Assembly (NCBI GenBank): GCA_030844895.1
Contig: JAUTDX010007415.1
Coordinates: 1-64,000, forward strand
Direction: 5' to 3'
DNA length: 64,000 bases
Source: Ambrosia x helenae
Taxonomy: Eukaryota > Streptophyta > Magnoliopsida > Asterales > Asteraceae
The notes beneath the pieces are model-generated. The model was not told where the DNA came from, did no database searches, and saw nothing but the letters and a program-made list of their open reading frames with translations. This document shows, piece by piece, positions 11,220 to 22,433 of this stretch (its first letter is position 1; every line of letters starts with the position of its first letter). Made by a program: the position numbers and the translations under genes.

Positions 11220-13399
11220 ATGCAAAGTCCTCTAAGTGCGACTTCTGGATTCAAGAGGTCCAATTCTTGGGTCATGTGGTGAACGAGGCAGGAATACAGG
11301 TCGATCCCGCTGAGATTGACGCGATTAAAAGATGGGAGGCTCCTAAGACTCCCACGGAGATCCGGCAATTCCTTGGCCTTGCAGGTTATTATCGGAGATT
11401 TATTCAGGGATTCTCAAAGATCGCTCAACCCCTTACTGCTTTGACACAGAATGGGATTACCTACAAGTGGGGAGATGCCCAAGAATCTGTTTTTCAGTTA
11501 CTAAAGACTAAAACTTTGCAGTGCTCCAATATTATCACTACCTGAGGGTATGGAGGACTTTGTGGTGTACTGTGATGCATCTATCCAAGGTCTCGGGTGT
11601 GTTTTGATGCAACGCGAAAAGGTGATCGCATATGCTTCATGACAACTAAAAGTTCATGAGAGGAATATCCCCACCCACGACTTAGAACTGAGAGCGATGG
11701 TCTTCGCTCTCAAAATTTGGAGGCACTACCTCTACGGGACAAAGTGCACGATTTTCACAGATCATAAGAGCCTCCAACATATATTTGACCAGAGGGTGTT
11801 AAACATACGACAACGCCGATGGGTCGAACTCCTGAATGGTTATGACTGTGCCATCAAGTAACATTCAGGGAAGGCTAATGTAGTAGCAGATGCCCTGAGT
11901 CGTAAGGAAACAAAACCCAAACGAGTGCGAGCCTTGCAACTTATCCTACAACCTAATCTTCTTGTTAAGATACGTAAAGCCCAGGGCGTGGCTTTGAAAG
12001 GGAAAACATCGGCTTGAAACCTTGCACGGTGCTGATAAGCACCTGGAACGGAGGACATAGGGTCTTCAACACTTTATGAATCAGGCCCGGATTCCACGTA
12101 TTGGAGATCTCAAACAACTAGTGCTCGATGGGGCACACACCTCTCATTATTCGGTATATCCTGGTTCGGATAAAATGTACCAAGATCTCCAAACTCTTTA
12201 CTGGTGACCAAACGTGACAGCTGAGATAGGCACTTATGTTAGTAAGTGCTTAACGTGTGCCAAGGTTAGGATTGAATATCAGAAACCTTCGAGCCAACTT
12301 CAGCAACCGGAAAATCCCATGTGGAGATGGGATGGTATTTCCATGGACTTTATCACCAAACTTCCTAAAACGCCCAGTGGGCATGATATGATTTGGGTCA
12401 TTATGAACCGTTTGACCAAATCATCGCATTTCTTGACAATTAAAGAGACGGACAAGTTGGAACGTCTAGCCACCTTTGTATTACGAAAAATTGTCTCTAG
12501 GCATGGGGTGCCTACTTCTATTATATCTGATCGCGATGCGCGATTCACTTCTCATTTTGGACTACTCTCCAAAACACTTTTGGGACTCTCTTAGATATGA
12601 GCACAGCCTATCACCCTCAGGCGGATGAACAGAGTGAACGTACCATCCAATCATTGGAGGATCTGCTACGAGAGTGCGTGGTGGATTTTTCTGCAACAGT
12701 TGGGATAAGCACTTGCCTTTGATTGAATTCTCGGATAACAACAGCTACCAGACTCCGATACAGTGTGCGCCTTTTGAGGCACTTATGGACGCAAGTGTAG
12801 GTCTCCCATCTGCTGGACTGAAGTTGGGATAGCCAGCTAACAGGTCCCGAACTCGTGCACGAAACTTCTGAGAAGATAGTGCAAATCAGAAATCGGATGG
12901 CTGCTGCTCGGGATCGACAGAAAAACTGGCGCTGATAAGCGTAGGAAACCCTTAGAGCTCCGATTGGGAGCAAGGTACTATTAAAGGTGTCACCTTGAAA
13001 GGGTGCGACACGCTTTGGAAAACGGGGGAAGATGAACCCGTGAAACGTTGGACCATTCGAGATGGTTGATGGGATTGGTCTGGTAGCGTACAGGTTAAAC
13101 CTGCTTAACAAACTTGGTAGGGTACACGATGTATCCCACATATCGTACCGAATCTATAGAAATGCCTGTTGGATACAACACTGATGGTGCCACTGGAGGA
13201 GATCCAGGTGGACGATCGACTACGGTTCATGGAAGAACCAGTGGAGATTCTTGAGCGGGGCGTCAAGAAACTCAAACAAAACACTATACCTATTATTAAC
13301 ATACAACGGAATTCTCGTCTGGGATCGGAATACACGTGGGAACGCATGGATCAAATGCGGCTTAAATACCCACACCTCTTTTCTAAACCTGAACCTTAA
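11220..13399 (+). pseudogene. Partial gypsy pol remnant (RT end, RNase H, integrase, chromodomain-like)
   Basis: A near-identical duplicate of 19258-21440 that lacks gag, protease and most of reverse transcriptase. It begins in the RT thumb/connection region (FLGHVVNEAG), passes through RNase H (TDHKSLQHI) and integrase (SKCLTCAKV, then SDRDARFTS), and ends in a chromodomain-like tail (YTWERMDQM). It has its own lesions: an extra A near 11512 shifts the frame, and a stop replaces R in ASRQLKV near 11641. It also shares with the second copy a stop after GYDCAIK (about 11860) and a W-to-stop change before the integrase zinc finger (about 12207). Confidence 0.88.
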
Positions 13400-13434
13400 C
13401 ATAGATCGAACGCTAAACAAAAAGCAGCTCTTTC

Positions 13435-13569
13435 AAATTGAATTTCGGGGCGAAATTCCTTTCAACTTGGGGATGATGTGACATCCGGGAACCAAGAACA
13501 CATTTTTATAGCTGGCTTTATTGTTTACTTGCTGAATTTCGGGACGAATTCTTTTCAACTTGGGGATGA
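13435..13569 (+). repeat. Duplicated polypurine-tract region before the middle LTR
   Basis: The phrase AATTTCGGG-CGAAATTC...CAACTTGGGGATGATGTGACA occurs twice about 90 bp apart, at 13440-13485 and 13538-13577. Only the second copy leads into a real LTR; the first is followed by TCCGGGAACC. The same double arrangement precedes the right LTR at 21480-21617. Confidence 0.8.
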
Positions 13570-16339
13570 TGTGACACCCCCGCATTTTCAGGTTAATACT
13601 TTTACTGAACTCTACTTAACTTACATGATATACTTTAGTTAACTTACGTGTTGTTCATGGTTAGATACTTAACTAGGGTTAGTTAAATAGGCCTAACACA
13701 TGTTAGAGGATATTAACATATGTGTTAAATAGGAAAAGCATTGTTTAACACACACACGAGTCCTGTATCCCGAACGTTGGTGAATTAGTGACATGTATAA
13801 TTATAATATGTACAATTAAATCGTGATGGATGTGAAGTGCCTGCTTATATGAATTATGTGAATTATGTGAATTATCACTTGACTGACGATTAATATGTAA
13901 ACCATGCAAATTACGTACACTTGATGGTTAATATCTCATGTAATAATAAAAACAATGGTTTTTATACAATTTAGAGGGATTAATATTATTGGGTCCGTAT
14001 TGGGCTAGTATAGGCTTAACGGGTCAAGATATTGTGCAAGATGGGCCCTAATACCCAACTACTTGGAGAACAAGCAACCCTATCCTATAATTATAGTTCA
14101 AAAAAAAAAAAAAAACCTAACCCACCCTTCTTCTTGCGCCGTGAGCTTTCCCTATCCCCATACCCTTCAATTTTCAATCAATCAACTAATCTCACACTTA
14201 ATCAAGCTAGTTCGGGTTTAAATCTCAAGGCTCTAGGGAGTTTTAGCACTACAAGGTATGCGTTTATATGTTCTTTGATAGATTATGATAATTGAAAAAC
14301 TTTAAAAACTCTAAAAACCACATACATACAATCAATCGCATATATATATATATGTATGAGTTCTTGAATGTTCTTGATGATTTAATGTTGATGATTGTTG
14401 TTAGTTGCCATGATTAGGGTTTTTGCATGATAATATATGTGTTTAATCATGAGAGTATGGATTATACATGTGTTAGAGAGTTTTGAGCATGATTAGGGTT
14501 TGTGAATAACTTGGGCTGCAAGTTTTAAATTCTGGCAGATTCGTTTGGACGTTTTGTAGGGGCTGTAATGGGTTGGTAAATTGATAGTTTTGATGATTTC
14601 TTTGCATGATTGTGTTGTACATAGTCTTAGCTTTTCATAATGGGCAAAAACCATCAGATTTTGGACGTCGGTTGAGTCGTTTTTGGAATTTTAATTGATT
14701 AGGGGTCATATCAGATTTTCGGAACTGAAAATTGGGTCAACTTTAAATGGTCATAACTGGAGATTTACAAAGAATTAAGTTATGAAATTTTTACAGTAGG
14801 TCAACATTGGAAAAACTCGGCTTTTCCAAGGGGATTCATCCCGTTTGGATGAATACACAATTTTTGGGAATTTTTCTACTAAACTGACCTGCTCTGGCAA
14901 TTTTCTGGACATAGTTGTGTTGTACGAATTTTTATAATTTTTGTGTTTGGTTTTAGGGCAAATAAAAATAGGGGTTTACAACTGAATCCCCATGAATACT
15001 CAGTAAAATTTGGGATTTTAATTCATTCGTTAAGTGGGTTAAATAATACGTTTTTCACAGTGCACAATCTGTCCTAAAAACGCAGATTGTGTACGAAGTC
15101 TTTATGTGACTATTTGAAGTTGTATATAGTATGGAATTGACATGTACTTGTGTGGAAACTTGCTTGAGGTGTATTTGATGTGTTGAACTCATAATAGTCA
15201 CCATGATCACCAACGGGATACGTAGGACATACTTGTGCATGTAGAGTCACTAGGTGTCACTACACGGTTTTGAACTTTTAAAAGTGTCGCATAAACGTAC
15301 GTTGTGGTATATTGGTTATGCATGTGTACTCACATAGTGACACATATAATAGGGAGTCGGTAGCGAGTCTCTATTACATTGGAGTTTGGATATTTTGCTT
15401 GCAACCTAAGGTGAGTTTCACTACTCTTTTCTCAAAAGCATGCGTCTCGGGTTGAGACAACTTATTTAACGTTTCTAGTCCGGGTTGGGACTACTTTTAC
15501 ACATCCCGGGTTTAGGGTGCATGATTCACGGGGTGAATCTACTTTTACTAATTCATGCTATATGTCCTTGATGAACTAAACCAACCCTATCATTTAAGTC
15601 CTTCAAAATACCGAATCAATTGCCGGTTGGGCAAGCGGGTTACTAGTTGATAGCGCTATTAGGTCTAACAAACCTCATATCGTGCTGGGAGCATGGGTGT
15701 GAACTAATAACTTAAAACATATGTCATTGTTGATGGACAATGACGCAAGGCACTTTTCTCCCGGTTATGGGAACTTGTTCATTAGTAGTTCGGTATTCGC
15801 CGGTTTTAGTTATCATGAGTGGGCTAGCTACCCCTGGCATATGAATTAGCTGTTTACTTGTGGCCAAGGAGGCCGATGTTCTTACTTATTGTTATGTGGT
15901 CTGGGAGACCGACGCTTTCATTTGGTTACATGGTTTGGAAACCTACGCTTTTACTTACTCACCTACTTTACTTAGTGAACTCACCAACATTGTTTGTTGA
16001 CCCACCATTTACATGCTTTTGCAGGTAGTTAGCTTCCGGTGTCACGATTAGGAAGCACTGCACATTTCATTGCATTGGGTCTTGGGCATTCACCTAATTT
16101 ACACATCATGCTCTTACCTTTATTTTTATATGACATTAATCTTGGGCGCGTTGTTTTGCGCATGGTTTCTGTAAGGTTTAATTTGGTTTACGCTTCCGCA
16201 GCTTAACAATACTTGGTTTTTGAAAACGAACTAAATGGTTTGGCATTTAGAGTTCGTTCATATGACTTATGGCTATGGGATCCTGGTATGTCATGCGCCT
16301 CACGGTAAAACCCCGCAGTGGAAATTTGAGGGTGTGACA
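13570..16339 (+). repeat. Gypsy-A middle LTR (5' LTR of the complete unit)
   Basis: About 2770 bp, from TGTGACACCCCC to GGTGTGACA, followed directly by a primer binding site. It closely matches 21611-24413; the right LTR is longer mostly through an expanded TA microsatellite (22374-22428 against 14338-14353). Confidence 0.92.
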
Positions 16340-16356
16340 GATTGGTATCAGAGCCA
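16340..16356 (+). promoter_or_regulatory. Primer binding site of gypsy-A
   Basis: TGGTATCAGAGCC lies 3 bases after the LTR end and matches the 3' end of plant initiator methionine tRNA, the usual primer for these elements. Confidence 0.85.
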
Positions 16357-16483
16357 TTGGTTATAGTGAACTAGGAATTGCATTGCATTCTAGTCTATAA
16401 TCATCATAGCATAAGTAATACGTTAGTACACTTACCCCATTAGTGCACATTTAAGACTTATTTATGGATATGTATTACAGGAA

Positions 16484-17088
16484 ATGTCGTTTTCTGTCAA
16501 TCAAAATTCTGAACGCATTAACGAGACTGAACATGTAGCAAGCCGTCCACCATTGGGCTCGGAAAATGGTTCATGGACATGGTATCCCAGTATGATACGT
16601 ACGTGGGTAACCAGTAGTAGAGTGCCTGAGAGGGTACCACCCGTTTTGGACTCATGGGAGAGGTCCATTGCAGGAATTGTGAGGCATTTTCTTACCCAGT
16701 TCGATACGTGAACTCGTCTATTCAACGTTTCAAATGGTGGCAAAAGACATCTGACTATCGCTTTCGGCATATAGAAAGGAGGATCAGTCAGTTATTGGCC
16801 GACTTGGCCGTGGCTAAGCAGGAGGTGGCTAACACAAAGCAAGAGCTGCTCACTACTAGACAAGAGCTAACCATCGTTCGTAACAAACTCATGGAAGTTA
16901 TAGCCCAGCAGAAGGAAGAGGAGGGAGAGCGACGTGTGAAAGAACTTGAGGCGGCGCTTGAAGCAGCATTTGTAGAAAATGTTGAGACAGACGAAGAAGC
17001 CGACCCGAATGGCCCAATCACGTTCAGGGTTGAGATCGAGAAAAAAGATGAGGAGTCCGATATGTCTACGGATCAAGAGGACGATTGA
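16484..17088 (+). pseudogene. Extra ORF between primer site and gag (gypsy-A), frameshifted
   Basis: Two overlapping frames (16484-16711 and 16654-17088) look like one protein of about 200 residues broken by a frameshift near 16690. The second part is a long charged coiled coil (repeated AxxKQE/TxQELT heptads), with an acidic end (SDMSTDQEDD). It is not a recognised gag, protease or pol domain. A comparable upstream ORF exists in gypsy-B, so this position looks like a family trait. Function unknown. Confidence 0.55.
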
Positions 17089-17286
17089 TTCTATTTTATT
17101 TATTTATTTTATTCCTAGTATATTATGACTTCTATTCTACCTCGTGAGACTTGATGATCTTTTGGTTTGTGTTAGAACGTTGGTATTTTATTACTACTAT
17201 CGATGAACTTTTTATATTATTATTCATACGTATATGGCACACTAGTACACTGGAGTGTGCGAATGATTGCATCCTCATGGGTATGG

Positions 17287-18002
17287 TATAAGTGTAGAGC
17301 TACTATGGCGAGAAGAGACCACGGACGAGGAAACATCAACTTAACACAAGCTGAGCTGACTGCACTTGTCAACAACAGGGTGGTTGAGGCCCTCACATCT
17401 TTTTCAAGCTAATAAAGATTTAAGTTGTTAAATCATTCTTTTCCCTTGACTTTCGCATTTGAACTTCCTTATTCCTTGAACGCGCATGCCACAACAACAA
17501 CCTGCCATCATATTTTCAAGACTTTTATTGGTTGTAAACCTCGATAACTCCAAAGGAACGGAAGGAGACCGTCTGGTTGCTTCGGTAGTATAAGTCTTTG
17601 CTCTGTGCATCTGCCCCCAGGCAGGATGAGGTAATGTATGCCTCATGCACACTCGATGAGTTACAGATACTTGGGTGGAGAATGTAACCCCCATGACGAA
17701 ATTTAGAAACTTGTTATCTAAAGACGGATGGGTCTGAAATCGACGCCTACACTACCAAGCTACAGGAGTTAGCTACTACATGCCCACACATATTTAGCCT
17801 ACATTACAAATAGATCGAGCGTCATACCAAAAGGGTTGCCCCACAGGTTCGTAGCATGGCCACTACGGCTCACCTATCCAGAATATAACAAACCTTTCAC
17901 CTGGCTCACAAACCCACCGACGAGGCTGTTGAGCATGGTACTTCCCTGAAGCAGGGTGCTTCATCTTCTACTTTTGGTGATAACAAGAGAACGTGAGATA
18001 GT
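17287..18002 (+). pseudogene. Decayed gypsy gag (gypsy-A)
   Basis: Starts with a short frame from 17305 (MARRDHGRG, then LTQAELTALVNNRV) typical of gag N-termini of this clade, then stops at 17410. Downstream frames contain recognisable capsid fragments (TFKTFIGCKPR near 17515; KTDGSEIDAYTTKLQELA near 17720) interrupted by stops. The zinc knuckle was not found. The copy cannot make a full gag. Confidence 0.6.
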
Positions 18003-18521
18003 ATGCGGTATAAGTCCTTCAACAATAACCACAACAGTAACAACAACAATGGGGCTCGTGGAGGAGCATTTGTGATTGGCTCTGGGGAGGCCAGGACTGA
18101 TAACAACGGCGTGACGGATACGTGTTCCTTAAACGCCACTCTCGCTTCTGTTTTATATGATACTGGTGCAGACTATAGTTTGGTGTCATCAAAACTTAGC
18201 AAACAACTAGGGATAGTTCCTACACTTCTTGATACCCTGTACTCTATAGAGTTAGCTGATGGGAAGCCTGTTGAGGTAACCCACATCCATCGTGACTGTA
18301 AGCTCGAACTAGATGGACAGTTGTTTGCCATTGACCTCTTATCTATCACCCAAGGAAGCTTTGATCTCGTGGTTGGCATGGACTGGTTGTCCAAGCAACA
18401 CGCTGAAATTCTCTGTCAGGAGAAGATTGTTCGTATCCCTCTCCCTAGTGGAGAACTCTTATCTGTTCAGGGTGATCGTGGTGGTGCCATGGTGGGCATC
18501 ATCTCTTTCTTGAAAGCCTAG
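18003..18521 (+). pseudogene. Retroviral-type aspartic protease of gypsy-A
   Basis: An N-rich linker leads into the protease fold with catalytic motif LYDTGADYSLV and the C-terminal segment FDLVVGMDWLS. The domain itself is open, but the frame stops at 18519-18521, before reverse transcriptase, so the polyprotein is broken. Confidence 0.85.
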
Positions 18522-18672
18522 AAGTGTATTCAGAAGGGCTACCCAGCCATATTGGCTAACATTTCTGATACTCGAGCTGAAGTTGAAACAAAAATTGAGG
18601 ACATCCCTGTAGTTCAGTATTTTTCCAGATGTCTTCCCAGAGGAATTACTCGGACTTCCACCTGTTCGACAA

Positions 18673-19899
18673 GTGGAATTTCAAATTGACCTTGCACCAG
18701 GAGCCGCCCCAGTTGCGCGTGCACCATACCGCCTTGCACCAGGCGAACTTCAAGAACTATCCACCCAACTCCAAGAGCTATTGTACAGGGGTTTCATTAG
18801 ACCTAGTTTTTCACCTTGGGGAGCTCCAGTCTTGATTGTTAAGAAAAAGGATGGGAATTTCCGAATGTGTATCGATTACCGGGAATTGAACAAGGTGACA
18901 ATTAAAAACCGCTACCCTTTACCTCGTATTGATGAGTTATTCGACCAGCTCCAGGGGTCGAGTTTCTATTCCAAGATTGACTTGAGGTCGGGGTATCACC
19001 AACTGAGAGTCCGAGAGGAGGATGTGCCAAAGACAGCCTTTCAAACTCGTTATGGGCACTATGAATTTTTGGTAATGCCCTTCGGGCTGACCAATGCACC
19101 AGCCGTGTTCATGGACCTCATGAACCGTGTGTGCAAACCCTATTTAGACAAATTTGTCATAGTATTCATAGACGACATTCTGATCTATTCCAAGAGTAGG
19201 CAGGAGCACGAGCAACACCTGCGACTGATCTTGGAACTTCTGAAAAATGAGCAATTATATGCAAAGTCCTCTACGTGCGACTTCTGGATTCATGAGGTCC
19301 AATTCTTGGGTCATGTGGTGAACGAGGCAGGAATACAGGTCGATCCCGCTGAGATTGACGCGGTTAAAAGATGGGAGGCTCCTAAGACTCCCACGGAGAT
19401 CCGGCAATTCCTTGGCCTTGCAGGTTATTATCGGAGATTTATTCAGGGATTCTCAAAGATCGCTCAACCCCTTACTGCTTTGACACAGAAGGGGATTACC
19501 TACAAGTGGGGAGATGCCCAAGAATCTGTTTTTCAGTTACTAAAGACTAAACTTTGCAGTGCTCCAATATTATCACTACCTGAGGGTATGGAGGACTTTG
19601 TGGTGTACTGTGATGCATCTATCCAAGGTCTCGGGTGTGTTTTGATGCAACGTGAAAAGGTGATCGCATATGCTTCACGACAACTAAAAGTTCATGAGAG
19701 GAATATCCCCACCCACGACTTAGAACTGAGAGCGATGGTCTTCGCTCTCAAAATTTGGAGGCACTACCTCTACGGGACAAAGTGCACGATTTTCACAGAT
19801 CATAAGAGCCTCCAGCATATATTTGACCGGAGGGTGTTAAACATACGACAACGCCGATGGGTCGAACTCCTGAATGGTTATGACTGTGCCATCAAGTAA
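18673..19899 (+). pseudogene. Reverse transcriptase and RNase H of gypsy-A
   Basis: About 408 residues of Ty3/gypsy RT are open: VKKKDGNFRMCIDYRELN, KIDLRSGYHQLR, the catalytic FIDDILIYS box, then RNase H with YCDASIQGLGCVLMQ and FTDHKSLQHIF. The frame ends at a stop after GYDCAIK where related elements continue YHPGKANVVADALSR; the duplicate at 11220-13399 has the same stop. A frameshift also separates it from the protease. Confidence 0.9.
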
Positions 19900-21440
19900 C
19901 ATTCAGGGAAGGCTAATGTAGTAGCAGATGTCCTGAGTCGTAAGGAAACAAAACCCAAACGAGTGCGAGCCTTGCAACTTATCCTACAACCTAATCTTCT
20001 TGTTAAGATACGTAAAGCCCAGGGCATGGCTTTGAAAGGGAAAACATCGGGCTTGAAACCTTGCACGGTGCTGATAAGCACCTGGAACAGAGGACATAGG
20101 GTCTTCAACACTTTATGAATCAGGCCCGGATTCCACGTATTGGAGATCTCAAACAACTAGTGCTCGATGGGGCACACACCTCTCATTATTCGGTATATCC
20201 TGGTTCGGATAAAATGTACCAAGATCTCCAAACTCTTTACTGGTGACCAAACGTGACAGCTGAGATAGGCACTTATGTTAGTAAGTGCTTAACGTGTGCC
20301 AAGGTTAGGATTGAATATCAGAAACCTTCGAGCCTACTTCAGCAACCGGAAAATCCCATGTGGAGATGGGATGGTATTTCCATGGACTTTATCACCAAAC
20401 TTCCTAAAACGCCCAGTGGGCACGATATGATTTGGGTCATTATGAACCGTTTGACCAAATCATCGCATTTCTTGACAATTAAAGAGACGGACAAGTTGGA
20501 ACGTCTAGCCACCTTTGTATTACGAAAAATTGTCTCTAGGCATGGGGTGCCTACTTCTATTATATCTGATCGCGATGCGCGATTCACTTCTCATTTTGGA
20601 CTACTCTCCAAAACACTTTGGGGACTCTCTTAGATATGAGCACAGCCTATCACCCTCAGGCGGATGAACAGAGTGAACGTACCATCCAATCATTGGAGGA
20701 TCTGCTACGAGAGTGCGTGGTGGATTTTTCTGCAATAGTTGGGATAAGCACTTGCCTTTGATTGAATTCTCGGATAACAACAGCTACCAGACTCCGATAC
20801 AGTGTGCGCCTTTTGAGGCACTTATGGACGCAAGTGTAGGTCTCCCATCTGCTGGACTGAAGTTGGGGATAGCCAGCTAACAGGTCCCGAACTCGTGCAC
20901 GAAACTTCTGAGAAGATAGTGCAAATCAGAAATCGGATGGCTGCTGCTCGGGATCGACAGAAAATTGGCGCTGATAAGCGTAGGAAACCCTTAGAGCTCC
21001 GGATTGGGAGCAAGGTACTATTAAAGGTGTCACCTTGAAAGGGTGCGACACGCTTTGAAAAACGGGGGAAGATGAACCCGTGAAACGTTGGACCATTCGA
21101 GATGGTTGATGGGATTGGTCTGGTAGCGTACAGGTTAAACCTGCTTAACAAACTTGGTAGGGTACACGATGTATCCCACATATCGTACCGAATCTATAGA
21201 AATGCCTGTTGGATACAACACTGATGGTGCCACTGGAGGAGATCCAGGTGGACGATCGGCTACGGTTCATGGAAGAACCAGTGGAGATTCTTGAGCGGGG
21301 CGTCAAGAAACTCAAACAAAACACTATACCTATTATTAACATACAACGGAATTCTCGTCTGGGATCGTAATACACGTGGGAACACATGGATCAAATGCGG
21401 CTTAAATACCCACACCTCTTTTCTAAACCTGAACCTTAAC
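19900..21440 (+). pseudogene. RNase H end, integrase and chromodomain-like tail of gypsy-A
   Basis: Integrase signals are visible in broken frames. The zinc-finger end reads TYVSKCLTCAKVR; core phrases are ISMDFITKLPKT, then SDRDARFTS and AYHPQADEQSERT in another frame. The C-terminus is a chromodomain-like block (EEIQVDDRLRFMEEPVEI). Stops include a W-to-stop just upstream of 20253 and one in the tail at about 21367. Chromodomains of this clade steer integration into heterochromatin, but this copy cannot encode an intact enzyme. Confidence 0.85.
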
Positions 21441-21610
21441 ATAGATCGAACGCTAAACAAAAAGCAGCTCTTTCAAAGTGAATTTCGGGGCGAAATTCCT
21501 TTCAACTTGGGGATGATGTGACATCCGGGAACCAAGCACACATTTTTATAGCTGGCTTTATTGTTTACTTGCTGAATTTCGGGACGAAATTCTTTTCAAC
21601 TTGGGGATGA

Positions 21611-22371
21611 TGTGACACCCCGCATTTTCAGGTTAATACTTTTACTGAACTCTACTTAACTTACATGATATACTTTAGTTAACTTACGTGTTGTTCATGG
21701 TTAGATACTTAACTAGGGTTAGTTAAGTAGGCCTAACACATGTTGGAGGATATTAACATATGTGTTAAATAGGAAAAGCATTGTTTAACACACACACACG
21801 AGTCCTGTATCCCGAACGTTGGTGAATTATGTGACATGTATAATTATATTATGTACAATTAAATCGTGATGGATGTGAAGTGCCTGCTTATATGAATTAT
21901 GTGAATTATCACTTGACTGACGATTAATATGTAAACCATGCAAATTACGTACACTTGATGGTTAATATCTCATGTAATAATAAAAACAATGGTTTTTATA
22001 TACAATTTAGAGGGATTAATATTATTGGGTCCGGTATTGGGCTAGTATAGGCTTAACGGGTCAAGATATTGTGCAAGAGGGGCCCTAATACCCAACTACT
22101 TGGAAAACAAGCAACCCTATCCTATAATTATAGTTCAAAAAATAAAATAAAAACCCTAACCCACCCTTCTTCTTGCGCCGTGAGCTTTCCCTATCCCCAT
22201 ACCCTTCAATTTTCAATCAATCAACTAATCTCACACTTAATCAAGCTAGTTCGGGTTTAAATCTCAAGGCTCTAGGGAGTTTTAGCACTACAAGGTATGC
22301 GTTTATATGTTCTTTGATAGATTATGATAATTGAAAAACTTTAAAAACTCTAAAAACCACATACATACAAT

Positions 22372-22433
<62 letters not shown>

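Noticed and set aside
11840..12058. Minus-strand open frames opposite gypsy-A pol (also at 12617-13141, 19878-20156 and 20822-21181)
   Set aside because: They lie antisense to recognisable RNase H/integrase sequence and show no family resemblance.
13479..13569. TGTGACATCC as an additional LTR start
   Set aside because: Only about the first 7 bases match the LTR; the true LTR starts at 13570. Recorded instead as a duplicated junction.
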